From: Marinicauda salina | GTDB lineage: Bacteria; Pseudomonadota; Alphaproteobacteria; Caulobacterales; Maricaulaceae | Length of the DNA: 64,000 bases | Reading direction: 5' to 3' | Assembly: GCF_003122085.1 (NCBI RefSeq) | Contig: NZ_QEXV01000003.1 | Location: forward strand, 561,001 to 625,000 | Shown here: piece by piece, positions 18,655-26,329 of the stretch | Layout of the letters: each line of letters begins with the position of its first letter | Numbering within the stretch: the first letter of the stretch is position 1 | The notes under the pieces: generated by a model | The model's input: the letters and a program-made list of their open reading frames with translations, nothing else | Told to the model about the DNA's origin: nothing | Database searches by the model: none | Program-made: the position numbers and the translations under genes

Positions 18655-20028
18655 CTAATACGCCTCCTCCTCGAACACCGGCTCGACGCTTTCGCCCCAG
18701 ACGGTGCGATAGCGCTCGAGCAGGCGCTCGGCGGGGCTGACGCCGGAGGCGGCGATTTCGTCGAGATCGTCGAGGAAGACCGCCTCGTGCTCGCCGTGGG
18801 CGTTGAGCCGGCCGCGCGCCTTGAGCCCGTCGCGGGCGATGGCGAGGACGTCCCTGGCGACGTCCTGGACCGTGCGGCCGCGGAACCTCGTCTTCATCGC
18901 GGTGCGCGCGACGCCGCGGCGCAGCGCCTCGACTTCCTCCAGCGTCCAGTCCTTCACATACGCTTCGGCGGCGGCCAGCGCGGCGTCGTCGTACAAGAGG
19001 CCCGTCCACAGCGCGGGCAAGGCGCACAGCCGGCCCCAGGGGCCGCCGTCGGCGCCGCGCTGTTCGAGGAAGGTCTTGAGCCGCACCTCGGGGAAGAGCG
19101 TGGAGAGATGATCCTCCCAGTCCGACACCGTCGGCAACTCGCCCGGCAGCGCGGGCAGCGCGCCCTTCAGGAAATCGCGGAAGGACTGGCCGGAGGCGTC
19201 GAGGAAGCGGCCCTCGCGCTTGACGAAATACATCGGCGCGTCGAGCGCCCAGTCGACATAGCGCTCGTAGCCGAAGCCGTCGTCGAAGACGAAGCCGAGA
19301 TTGCCCGTCCGGTCGGGGTCGGTGTCGGTCCAGACATGGGCGCGGTAGGACAAAAAGCCGTTGGGCTTTCCGTCGGCGAAGGGCGAGTTGGCGAACAGCG
19401 CCGTGGCGATCGGCTGCAGCGCCTGGGAGACGCGGAATTTCCGCGCCATGTCGGCCTCGCTGGCGAAGTCGAGATTCACCTGGACCGTGCACGAGCGGAA
19501 CATCATCTGGTGGCCGAGCGCGCCCACCTTCGGCATGTAGGCGCGCATGATGTCGTAACGCGCCTTGGGCATGAGCGGGGTCTCTTCGAGCGACCATTTC
19601 GGCGAGAAGCCGAGCCCGAGAAAGCCCGCCCCGATCTCCTCGGCGACCTCGCGCACCTCGCGCAGATGGCGGTTCACCTCGTTGCAGGTCTCGTGAAGGC
19701 TTTCCAGGGGCGCGCCCGAGAGCTCGAACTGGCCGCCGGGCTCGAGCGTGATCGAGCCGCCGTCGCGTTTGAGCGCGACCGGCTTGCCGGCCTCCTCGAT
19801 CGTCGTCCAGCCGAATCGGGTGAGGCCCTCGAGCATCTTGCGCACGGACGGGCCCTCGCCCTCGTAGGGCAGCGGGCGATGACCGTCGAGCGTGAAGCCG
19901 AACTTCTCGTGCTCGGTGCCGATGCGCCAGGCCTCGCGCGGTTTCTCGCCCGAGGCGAGATGGTCGATCAGCTGGGACCGGGATTCGATGCGGGCGCCTT
20001 CGCCGCCGGCGTTGTACGTGCCGCTCAT
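18655..20028 (-). CDS. gshA: Glutamate-cysteine ligase, plant/alphaproteobacterial type
   Basis: Makes gamma-glutamylcysteine, the first step of glutathione synthesis. The 457-residue protein matches the GCS2-type family: [12 protein letters not shown] near residue 35, [44 protein letters not shown] and [18 protein letters not shown]. These are the hallmarks of the plant-like class used by alphaproteobacteria rather than the E. coli class. The start at 20028 has a GGAGG a little farther upstream than usual. It lies 102 bp downstream of rsmE on the same strand and is probably cotranscribed. Confidence 0.95.
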   Translation of the reverse strand: MSGTYNAGGEGARIESRSQLIDHLASGEKPREAWRIGTEHEKFGFTLDGHRPLPYEGEGPSVRKMLEGLTRFGWTTIEEAGKPVALKRDGGSITLEPGGQFELSGAPLESLHETCNEVNRHLREVREVAEEIGAGFLGLGFSPKWSLEETPLMPKARYDIMRAYMPKVGALGHQMMFRSCTVQVNLDFASEADMARKFRVSQALQPIATALFANSPFADGKPNGFLSYRAHVWTDTDPDRTGNLGFVFDDGFGYERYVDWALDAPMYFVKREGRFLDASGQSFRDFLKGALPALPGELPTVSDWEDHLSTLFPEVRLKTFLEQRGADGGPWGRLCALPALWTGLLYDDAALAAAEAYVKDWTLEEVEALRRGVARTAMKTRFRGRTVQDVARDVLAIARDGLKARGRLNAHGEHEAVFLDDLDEIAASGVSPAERLLERYRTVWGESVEPVFEEEAY

Positions 20029-20129
20029 GGGATCGCGTGAGGCCTCCGCCCGCGTGCCGAGGCCGCACACTTATGAACTCGCGGCGCGAGCGGCAAGCTT
20101 GCCGATATTCCCGTCACGTCCCCGTGACG

Positions 20130-21614
20130 TCAGCTCCAGTCGCCGAGCGCGGCCTGCCACAGCGTCAATGCGGCGACCGCGGCGGTGTCGGCGCGCAGGA
20201 TGCGGGGCCCGAGCGTGACCGGGACGACGGAGCCGCATTCGCGCAACCGCGCGCGCTCTTCGGGATCGAACCCGCCCTCCGGGCCGATCAGGACGGCCCA
20301 TTTTCCGGGGTCATACCCCCCACTCGTTCGGCCGGTCGCCCGATCCCCCGGATCGGGCTTTGCGGCCTCACCCCCCGAGGGGGAGGAAGGCGCGTCTGCG
20401 CTCTGCGATTCCACGAATTCGCCCGTCATGGCCGCGCCCTGACTCCCTCCCCTTGAGGGGAGGGTCGGGGTGGGGTGGCCTTCCAGCACCCCGCGAATTG
20501 TCTCGAAGACCCCTTCCGGATTCTCCAGCACTTCATTATTCCAGATCCGCAGCACGCGATAGCCGTTCGCCTCGAACCACGCGTCGCGCTCGGCGTCCCG
20601 GGCGCCGCCGTGTCCGCCGCCGTCGGCCTCCACGATCAGCTTCTCCGAGAGGCAGGCGAAGTCCGCGACGTACGGGCCGATCGCGGCCTGCCGGCGGAAA
20701 TGTCGCCCCGGCTGCTTCAGCGATTTCAGGATCGTCCAGAGCTTCTGTTCGGCCTCGGTCGGCTCTCCGCGCATGCGGCGCGCCGCGGCAAGCGCCTTCG
20801 TCGAAGGCTCCGGCCGCCCCCCACCCCTGCCCTCCCCCAAGGGGGAGGGAGTCGGCGTATGGCGCTCCTCGATCAAACCGTCCTGCGTGACCGCGAAGCG
20901 ATCGGGATCAGATCGCGTCTCGCCGCCTGGAGCGTTTTCTCCTGCTCCCGCCGAAGCTGCAACCTGACTCCCTCCCCCCTCAGTCGGCTTCGCCGACAGC
21001 TCCCCCGCAAGCGGGGGAGCAAACCCTTCGCGGTGGTCGAGCAACGCCTCCAGCATCGGCCGGGCGCGGCCCGTCTCGCCGCCCCAGGGCGCGTCTTCGT
21101 CGTCTCCCGCCTCGTCGCAGAAGACGAGCCGCCGGTCCGCATCCCAGCCGTCGAGCAGGCGGTCGAGGCTCACCGGTTCGCGCACCTCGGGCAGGTCGAG
21201 GCGTTCGGTCTGCTCGGCGGCCTCGCGGGCGATCGCGGCCAGGCGGTCGGTGCGCACGCGCTCGGCGATCGTCCGCCTTGTCATCACCGGGGTGATCGCG
21301 CGCACGCCCAGCTCGGTGGCCTTCTCCACGATGAAATCGGTGCGCGCGCGCTTCACCGGCGCGAAGACAAGCTCGAGATCGGGCGGCGGGGCTTGTTCGC
21401 GCAGCCGCTCGCCGACCGCCAGCGTCGCGGCGCGTTTCGAGGCCTCCGCGACTTCGGCGCGCCATTCGCCGTCGCGGCCGTTGAACACGCGCACGCCGTC
21501 GCCGGGCGCGCGGCGCATGACGTTGACGAGATAGTGCGCGGCCTCGCGCGGCAGCGCGATCTCGGCGCCGGACTCGAGCGGCGCGTCGACATAGAGTCTC
21601 GGCTCGACGGTCAT
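20130..21614 (-). CDS. rsmE: 16S rRNA m3U1498 methyltransferase RsmE carrying an inserted DUF559 domain
   Basis: RsmE methylates N3 of U1498 in 16S rRNA. Here it is 494 residues, about twice the usual 240. Residues 1-194 are the normal N-terminal PUA-like domain and first half of the SPOUT domain (LYVDAPLESG, FAPVKRARTDFIVEKATELG, EAAEQTERLDLPEV). Residues 437-494 are the normal C-terminus with the SAM-binding knot (WAVLIGPEGGF, VTLGPRILRADTA). Between them lie about 240 extra residues. Residues roughly 272-378 form a DUF559 endonuclease-like domain (AEQKLW, HFRRQAAIGPYVADFAC, IVEADGGGH, YRVLRIWNNEVL), flanked by low-complexity peptides encoded by repeat DNA (SPLGEGRGGG, TPTLPSRGGS). The frame is open throughout, so a functional two-part protein is plausible. 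Start ATG at 21614. Confidence 0.9.
   Translation of the reverse strand: MTVEPRLYVDAPLESGAEIALPREAAHYLVNVMRRAPGDGVRVFNGRDGEWRAEVAEASKRAATLAVGERLREQAPPPDLELVFAPVKRARTDFIVEKATELGVRAITPVMTRRTIAERVRTDRLAAIAREAAEQTERLDLPEVREPVSLDRLLDGWDADRRLVFCDEAGDDEDAPWGGETGRARPMLEALLDHREGFAPPLAGELSAKPTEGGGSQVAASAGAGENAPGGETRSDPDRFAVTQDGLIEERHTPTPSPLGEGRGGGRPEPSTKALAAARRMRGEPTEAEQKLWTILKSLKQPGRHFRRQAAIGPYVADFACLSEKLIVEADGGGHGGARDAERDAWFEANGYRVLRIWNNEVLENPEGVFETIRGVLEGHPTPTLPSRGGSQGAAMTGEFVESQSADAPSSPSGGEAAKPDPGDRATGRTSGGYDPGKWAVLIGPEGGFDPEERARLRECGSVVPVTLGPRILRADTAAVAALTLWQAALGDWS
20321..20376 (-). repeat. Family E repeat inside the rsmE reading frame
   Basis: The plus strand reads GTTCGGCCGGTCGCCCGATC, then a hairpin CCGATC/GGATCGGG and GCGGCCTCACCCC. 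The same unit, inverted, is at 23221-23276 upstream of ubiA, differing at only a few positions. Here it encodes rsmE residues about 413-431 (SGGEAAKPDPGDRATGRTSG), just before the SAM-binding knot. Confidence 0.8.
20443..20851 (-). mobile_element. Repeat-bounded DUF559 cassette inserted in rsmE
   Basis: Two family A arms lie in inverted orientation with their GGGGTGGGG ends facing inward: plus-strand CTCCCTCCCC/TTGA/GGGGAGGG then GGGGTGGGG at 20443-20478, and CCCCACCCC then CCCTCCCCC/AA/GGGGGAGGG at 20817-20851. Between them the minus strand encodes about 107 residues of DUF559, a Vsr-related PD-(D/E)XK-like fold. Candidate active residues are Asp318 in YVADFAC and Glu329 in IVEADG (rsmE numbering). 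More repeat DNA flanks it: a family A relative at 20966-21020 and a family E copy at 20321-20376. There is no transposase gene and no intein or intron splice motif that I can recognise. Calling it mobile is inference from the inverted ends and the disrupted host gene. Confidence 0.65.
20966..21020. repeat. Family A-related repeat inside rsmE, N-terminal side of the insert
   Basis: GACTCCCTCCCCCCTCAGTC, then the small hairpin GTCGGCTTCGCCGAC, then GCTCCCCCGCAAGCGGGGGAGC. It resembles the right-hand family A module followed by a perfect hairpin. It encodes rsmE residues about 199-216 (APPLAGELSAKPTEGGGS) and marks the approximate upstream limit of the foreign segment. Confidence 0.7.
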
Positions 21615-21703
21615 CGCGCCTGCTTTAGCCGCTCGCGCGCGCCGGGGAAACAAGGCCGGGGCGGGCGCGTTACCGTCCGGCCGCCGCGCCAGGAGATCCG
21701 CCC

Positions 21704-23065
21704 ATGACGATCCGCTCGATCAATCCCGCCACCGGCGAGGAGCTCGAAACCTTCGAAGCCCACGACGAGGCCGAGATCGATTCGGCGCTCGCCCGCGCCG
21801 AACGCGCCATACGGCGGCTCGGCGAGTACGGCCTGGACGGCCGCGCCGAGCGGCTGATCAGGGCCGCCGACATCCTGGAATCCGAGGCCGAGGCCTTCGG
21901 CCGGATGATGACCGCGGAGATGGGCAAGCCGCTCGCCCAGGCGAAGGCCGAAGCCGAGAAATGCGCCTGGGCCTGCCGGCATTACGCCGAAACGGGCGCG
22001 GACATGCTCGCCGACGAGCCGATCGAGGCCGGCGACAAGGGCCGCGCCTTCGTCCGGCGCCTGCCGCTCGGGCCGATCTTCGCGATCATGCCGTGGAACT
22101 TTCCCTTCTGGCAGGTCTTCCGCTTCGCCGCGCCGAACCTGATGGCGGGCAATCCCGGCGTTCTGAAACATGCCTCCAACGTGCCGCGCTGCGCGCTCGC
22201 CATCGAGCAGGTGCTCCACCGCGCGGGCTTCGAGGCGGGCTGCTTCCAGTCGCTGCTGATCGGCTCGGACCTCGCCGGCGACGTCATCGCCGACGACCGC
22301 ATCCGCGGCGTCACGCTCACCGGCTCGGAAAAGGCCGGCGCGGCGGTGGCCCGCCAGGCCGGGGCGGCGATAAAGCCGACCGTGCTGGAGCTGGGCGGCT
22401 CGGACGCCTTCATCGTCATGCCGAGCGCCGATCTCGACGAGGCCGTCGAGACGGGCGTCGCCGCGCGCATCCAGAACAACGGCCAGTCCTGCATCGCCGC
22501 CAAGCGCTTCATCGTCCACGAGGACGTCTACACGGAGTTCCGCGACCGCTTCGTCGCCGCGCTCGAGGCGAAGATCGTCGGCGATCCCATGCACGCCGAC
22601 ACCGATATCGGTCCCCTAGTCGACGAGACCGCCGCCGAGACGCTGATGGGTCAGGTCGACGACACCGTGAAGGCCGGCGGCAAGGCCGTTCTCGCGCCCG
22701 AGAAGGGCCGCCTGAGCTTCGTCACGCCCGGCGTGCTGGAGCAGATCCCCCCGGCGAGCCCGGGCTATCGCGAGGAGCTGTTCGGCCCCGTCGCGCTGAT
22801 GTTCAAGGCGGCCGATCTCGACGCCGCGATCCGGCTCGCCAACGACCACGCCTACGGGCTGGGCTCGTCGTTATGGTCGAGCGACGAGGCCGAGATCGAA
22901 GCGGCCGCCAGCCGGCTCGAGGCCGGCTCGACCTATGTCAACCAGATGGTCGCCTCCGACCCGCGCCTGCCCTTCGGCGGGGTGAAGAAGTCCGGCTATG
23001 GCCGCGAACTCGCCCGCGAGGGCCTCTTCGCCTTCACCAACGCAAAGACGATCGCGATTCGCTGA
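21704..23065 (+). CDS. NAD(P)-dependent aldehyde dehydrogenase, succinate-semialdehyde dehydrogenase-like
   Basis: Oxidises an aldehyde to its acid with NAD(P). The 453-residue protein has the catalytic triad region: PWNFPFW with Asn132, LELGGSDAF with Glu229 as general base, and GQSCIAAKR with the nucleophile Cys263, plus the C-terminal PFGGVKKSGYGRE. The short length and SINPATGEEL start resemble the YneI/Sad group of succinate-semialdehyde dehydrogenases, but aldehyde specificity cannot be fixed from sequence. AGGAGATC precedes the ATG. It is divergent from rsmE with 89 bp between them. Confidence 0.9.
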   Translation: MTIRSINPATGEELETFEAHDEAEIDSALARAERAIRRLGEYGLDGRAERLIRAADILESEAEAFGRMMTAEMGKPLAQAKAEAEKCAWACRHYAETGADMLADEPIEAGDKGRAFVRRLPLGPIFAIMPWNFPFWQVFRFAAPNLMAGNPGVLKHASNVPRCALAIEQVLHRAGFEAGCFQSLLIGSDLAGDVIADDRIRGVTLTGSEKAGAAVARQAGAAIKPTVLELGGSDAFIVMPSADLDEAVETGVAARIQNNGQSCIAAKRFIVHEDVYTEFRDRFVAALEAKIVGDPMHADTDIGPLVDETAAETLMGQVDDTVKAGGKAVLAPEKGRLSFVTPGVLEQIPPASPGYREELFGPVALMFKAADLDAAIRLANDHAYGLGSSLWSSDEAEIEAAASRLEAGSTYVNQMVASDPRLPFGGVKKSGYGRELAREGLFAFTNAKTIAIR

Positions 23066-23103
23066 TCCGCATCGCCGGTCAGCGTTGGGCGATTGAGCTG
23101 ACA

Positions 23104-23194
23104 TGAACTCCCGGACGCGCCGAAGGCGCGATCCGGGACCGCTGTGCGAGAAATCGCCGGGAGGCCCCGGCTCGCTACGCGGCCGGGGATTCAG
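23104..23194. repeat. Family B double-hairpin repeat upstream of ubiA
   Basis: TGAA, then hairpin 1 (TCCCGGACGCGCC/GAA/GGCGCG and TCCGGGA), a roughly 25 bp spacer, then hairpin 2 (GCCCCGGC with GGCCGGGG) and TTCA. The outer TGAA and TTCA ends are inverted. Other copies are at 54184-54279 and 61749-61844, with a half copy at 61565-61610. Confidence 0.82.
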
Positions 23195-23220
23195 TAACCG
23201 GCGTCACTCCTTCCCCCGCG

Positions 23221-23276
23221 GCGGGGTGAGGCCGCGAAGCCCGATCCGGAGGATCGGGCGACCGGTCGAACGGGCG
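23221..23276. repeat. Family E repeat upstream of ubiA
   Basis: GCGGGGTGAGGCCGCGAAGC, then CCGATCC/GGA/GGATCGGG and CGACCGGTCGAACGGGCGG. It is the near-exact reverse complement of the copy inside rsmE at 20321-20376. Together with the family B copy at 23104 it fills most of the 286 bp gap before ubiA; nothing else is seen there. Confidence 0.8.
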
Positions 23277-23351
23277 GAGCCGGATGGAGTCCAACGCGAA
23301 AACCGCCGCTCGCGCTTTTCCCGCGGCGGCGCCCCCGCTATCAGTGGCCCC

Positions 23352-24281
23352 ATGAGCCGGGCCGAGGATCGCCGAGTCGCCGACTCCCTGCCGACCAGCT
23401 GGGTCGACCGGGCGCCGGCGCATATCCGGCCCTATCTGCGTCTGGCCCGCTACGACCGGCCGATCGGCTACTGGCTGCTCGGGCTGCCGGCCTGGCAGGG
23501 TCTGGCGCTGTCGCGCGTCGAGACCGGTTTCGCGCCGATCCATCTCTGGTACGCGGTGCTGTTCGCGATCGGCGCGGTCGCCATGCGCGGGGCGGGCTGC
23601 ACCTATAACGACATCGTCGACCGCGATCTCGACGCCAAGGTCGCGCGCACCGCCGACCGGCCGATCCCGGCCGGAACGGTCTCGCTGAAGGCCGCCTGGG
23701 GCTTTCTCGTCGCCCAGTGCCTCGTCGGCCTTCTCGTGCTCGTCCAGCTGCCGCCGCTGGCGATCGGCGTCGGGCTGGCCTCGCTGGGGCTCGTGGCCGC
23801 CTACCCGTTCATGAAGCGCATCACCTGGTGGCCGCAGGCCTGGCTGGGGCTCACCTTCAACTGGGGCGTGCTGGTGGCCTACGCCGCCGGCGCCGGCGAG
23901 ATCGGCCTCCCCGCGCTGCTGCTCTACGCCTCGGGCCTGTTCTGGACGCTCGGCTACGACACCATCTACGCCTGCCAGGACAAGGAGGACGACGCGCTGA
24001 TCGGCGTGAAATCCGCCGCGCTCGCCCTCGGCGACCGCCTCCGGCCGGCGCTGTGGGGCTTCTATCTCGTCGCCGCCTTCCTCGTAGCCGCCAGCGCGAT
24101 CGCGGCCGGCGCCGGGCTCGTCTTCGCAGTGGGATTCGCGGCCTATGTCGCCCACCTGTTCGGCCAGCTTCTGCGCGTCGATCTCGCCGACGGGCCGTCC
24201 TGCCTCAAGACCTTCAAGGCCAACCGAGACACCGGGCTTATTCTCGCCGCTTCGTTCGCCTCGGCGGCCCTGCTCGCGTGA
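23352..24281 (+). CDS. ubiA: 4-hydroxybenzoate polyprenyltransferase UbiA
   Basis: Prenylates 4-hydroxybenzoate in ubiquinone synthesis, in the membrane. The 309-residue protein has about eight or nine helices, RYDRPIGYWLL at the start, the first Asp motif NDIVDRDLDAKVARTADRP and the second YDTIYACQDKEDDALIGVKS. The longer open frame upstream only reads through repeat DNA, so ATG 23352 is chosen. UbiD, which decarboxylates the UbiA product, is at 33227-34729, about 9 kb away. Confidence 0.95.
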   Translation: MSRAEDRRVADSLPTSWVDRAPAHIRPYLRLARYDRPIGYWLLGLPAWQGLALSRVETGFAPIHLWYAVLFAIGAVAMRGAGCTYNDIVDRDLDAKVARTADRPIPAGTVSLKAAWGFLVAQCLVGLLVLVQLPPLAIGVGLASLGLVAAYPFMKRITWWPQAWLGLTFNWGVLVAYAAGAGEIGLPALLLYASGLFWTLGYDTIYACQDKEDDALIGVKSAALALGDRLRPALWGFYLVAAFLVAASAIAAGAGLVFAVGFAAYVAHLFGQLLRVDLADGPSCLKTFKANRDTGLILAASFASAALLA

Positions 24282-24364
24282 CTCACACGGCAAGTTGAGT
24301 GGCGCTCGCGCGGTTTGCGCTTACATCTGGGATGGTCCCGATCGCAATGTCCGGGAGGCCCCGA

Positions 24365-24895
24365 ATGATCGACCGCCGTCTCTTCACCGTCTCCGCCCTG
24401 GCCCTGTTCGCCTGCGGCCGTCCGCCCGGCGCGCAATCGCAGGAGAACGCCGCCGGCGAGGCCGACGCCCGCATCGTCGACTGGGGCGAGAGCGATACGG
24501 ACTGGACCAGCCTGACCGAGAACGACTGGCGCGCCCGGCTGACCGACGAGGAATTCCGCGTCCTGCGCCAGGAAGGCACCGAGCGGGCGGGCAGCTCGCC
24601 GCTCAATGACGAGCACCGCGCGGGAACCTATGTCTGCGCGGGCTGCGCGCTGCCGCTCTTCCGCTCGGAGACCAAGTTCGAATCCGGCACCGGCTGGCCG
24701 AGCTTCTACGAGCCCATCGAAGGCGCGCTCGATACCAAGCGCGACTACCGGCTGTGGACGCCGCGCACCGAGTATCACTGCGCCCGATGCAGCGGCCACC
24801 AGGGCCACGTCTTCGACGACGGCCCGCCCCCGACGGGTCAGCGCTGGTGCAATAACGGCGTCGCGCTCGACTTCGTCCCCGACGCGGCCGCCTGA
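24365..24895 (+). CDS. msrB: Exported peptide-methionine (R)-S-oxide reductase, predicted lipoprotein
   Basis: Reduces methionine-R-sulfoxide in proteins. The 176-residue protein has the MsrB zinc knuckles Cys91/94 (CAGC) and Cys139/142 (CARC), the SGTGWPSF motif and the catalytic Cys162 in RWCNNGVALDF. Unlike the cytosolic enzyme it opens with MIDRRLFTVSALALFACG: a twin-arginine-like segment followed by a plausible lipobox ending in Cys17. It is therefore probably exported, perhaps by Tat, and lipid-anchored. An upstream in-frame start would bury this signal and is rejected. Confidence 0.92.
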   Translation: MIDRRLFTVSALALFACGRPPGAQSQENAAGEADARIVDWGESDTDWTSLTENDWRARLTDEEFRVLRQEGTERAGSSPLNDEHRAGTYVCAGCALPLFRSETKFESGTGWPSFYEPIEGALDTKRDYRLWTPRTEYHCARCSGHQGHVFDDGPPPTGQRWCNNGVALDFVPDAAA

Positions 24896-24944
24896 GCCGC
24901 GCTTCGCGCTTGGCCCGCCGGCCGGGACGTGAGATGGCGCGCGC

Positions 24945-25592
24945 ATGGCGCTCGATCCCGCCCGCTTCATCGATGACAACACGCGCGTCCGGTCAGCGCC
25001 GCTGACGCCCGAACTGCGCTTTCATCTCGCCGACGAGGCCCTGCCGGTCTGGGAGATGACCGAGGAGGCGCTCGGCCGCATCGGCCTGCCGCCGCCCTTC
25101 TGGGCGTTCGCGTGGGCGGGCGGACAGGCGCTGGCGCGCTACCTCCTCGACAACCCGGAGGTCGTCGGAGGAAAGCGCGCGCTCGATTTCGCCTGCGGCT
25201 GCGCCATCGCCGGGATCGCCGCGGCGAGGGCCGGCGCGGCGCGCGTCGAAGCCAGCGAGATCGACCCCTTCGCCGTCGCGGCGGCCCGGGCCAACGCCGC
25301 GCTCAACAATGTGACGATCGCCGCCGAGGAGACCGACCTCGTCGGCGCGGACCGCGGCTGGGACGTCGTCCTCGCCGGCGACGTGTTCTACGAGGCGCCC
25401 GCGGGCGGACGCATCGCCGACTGGCTGGCCGGACTACACGCCCGCGGCGCGACCGTTCTGATCGGCGATCCCGGCCGCGCCTTCCTGCCGAAGGATCGCC
25501 TCGAGCCGCTGGCGCGCTACGACGCGCCGGCCGGGCGCGATCTCGAGGACCGCGACGTGCGCCTGGCGCGGGTGTGGCGGTTCAGGGGGTGA
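24945..25592 (+). CDS. Class I SAM-dependent methyltransferase (protein lysine methyltransferase-like)
   Basis: A 215-residue Rossmann methyltransferase with the SAM motif ALDFACGCAIAGIAAARAG (DxxxGxGxxG type with Cys replacing one Gly), an acidic ribose-binding position in ASEIDPFA, and DVVLAGDVFYE in the motif IV position. The N-terminal RFHLADEALPVWEMTEE and PPPFWAFAWAGGQALARYLL strongly resemble the ETFB-lysine/Nnt1 methyltransferase group. The protein target is unknown. It begins 49 bp after msrB and may be cotranscribed with it. Confidence 0.85.
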   Translation: MALDPARFIDDNTRVRSAPLTPELRFHLADEALPVWEMTEEALGRIGLPPPFWAFAWAGGQALARYLLDNPEVVGGKRALDFACGCAIAGIAAARAGAARVEASEIDPFAVAAARANAALNNVTIAAEETDLVGADRGWDVVLAGDVFYEAPAGGRIADWLAGLHARGATVLIGDPGRAFLPKDRLEPLARYDAPAGRDLEDRDVRLARVWRFRG

Positions 25593-25624
25593 GCGCCCTG
25601 TCGGCGGCCGGGCGCGCCGCTCCC

Positions 25625-25780
25625 GATCCCTTCATCCCCGGATCACGTCCGGGGCAGGCTCTGAGGAGGCCTGTTCCCTCGTGCTTCGAGACGCTCCCCC
25701 GGACCAAGTCCGGGGTCGCCCTCAGCATGAGGGAACAGGGCGTCTCGAAGGACGGGGATCGGGAGCACGACCGAAGCATC
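25625..25780. repeat. Palindromic repeats, family C
   Basis: Nested inverted repeats: GATCACGTCCGGGG with CCCCGGACCAAGTCCGGGG, and TGTTCCCTC...GCTTCGAGACGC facing CATGAGGGAACAGGGCGTCTCGAAG. Similar blocks with CTCATCCTGAGG and CTTCGAGACGC elements are at 53401-53522, 54284-54376 and 62011-62056. They occupy the gap between the methyltransferase and the MarR gene. Confidence 0.75.
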
Positions 25781-25829
25781 AAGACGCCCCTTCTTTCACA
25801 CCCGAAGGAATCGGCGCAGTCTTGCCCCC

Positions 25830-26264
25830 ATGGCACGCGTCCGCGCCGTCGACCGGCGCCTCTACCTGCTGATCGAGATCGCCGCGCGCCGGCTGCAGCG
25901 CGAGGCCGACCGGCGTCTGCGCGCCGAGGCGGGCGTCTCGGCGTCGCAGGCCGCCGTGCTGTTCCTGCTGCTGCGCCGCGGCAAGCGCCGCATGGGCGCG
26001 ATCGGCGAGACGCTCGCCCTCGGGGCCCCGGCGGTGACCGGGCTGGTCGACCGCATGGCGAAGGCCGGCCTGGTGACCAAGCGCCGCGATCCGGGCGACC
26101 GGCGCGGCGCCGTCGTCGAGCTGACCGAGGCCGGCCGCCAGGCCGGCGAACGCGCCGACGCCACGCTGCGCACGCTCAACCAGGAGCTGTCCGACGAGCT
26201 CGGCGACGAGGACGCCGACATCCTCCACGCCGCCCTGACACGCCTCGCCACGCGCGAAGACTAG
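25830..26264 (+). CDS. MarR family transcriptional regulator
   Basis: A 144-residue winged-helix repressor-type protein. It has an N-terminal dimerisation helix, GVSASQAAVLFLLL, a recognition segment GAPAVTGLVDRMAKAGLVTKRRDP and the wing GDRRGAVVELTEAGR. These match MarR proteins, which usually respond to phenolic or other small ligands. No divergent target gene is adjacent, so its regulon is unknown. The PON-like gene 66 bp downstream could be cotranscribed. Confidence 0.92.
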   Translation: MARVRAVDRRLYLLIEIAARRLQREADRRLRAEAGVSASQAAVLFLLLRRGKRRMGAIGETLALGAPAVTGLVDRMAKAGLVTKRRDPGDRRGAVVELTEAGRQAGERADATLRTLNQELSDELGDEDADILHAALTRLATRED

Positions 26265-26329
26265 AGCGAAACGCCTTTCGCGCGTATGGTTAACGCGGGG
26301 CGCGGCCGCTGGCCGCAAGGAGGCTGGAC

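Noticed and set aside
20443-20851. Reading the rsmE insert as an intein or group I/II intron
   Set aside because: No intein splice motifs (Cys/Ser at start, HN at end) and no intron core are seen, and the frame is continuous, so the domain most likely stays in the protein.
23103-23351. N-terminal extension of UbiA from an upstream start
   Set aside because: The extra 83 residues are read through family B and E repeats and have no match to UbiA; ATG 23352 gives the family length.
24282-24364. Possible tRNA or small RNA between ubiA and msrB
   Set aside because: No cloverleaf or CCA end can be drawn; the gap most likely holds only a promoter I cannot define.
25625-25780. Possible CRISPR-like array from repeated motifs
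   Set aside because: The repeats are palindromic, irregularly spaced and unaccompanied by cas genes.
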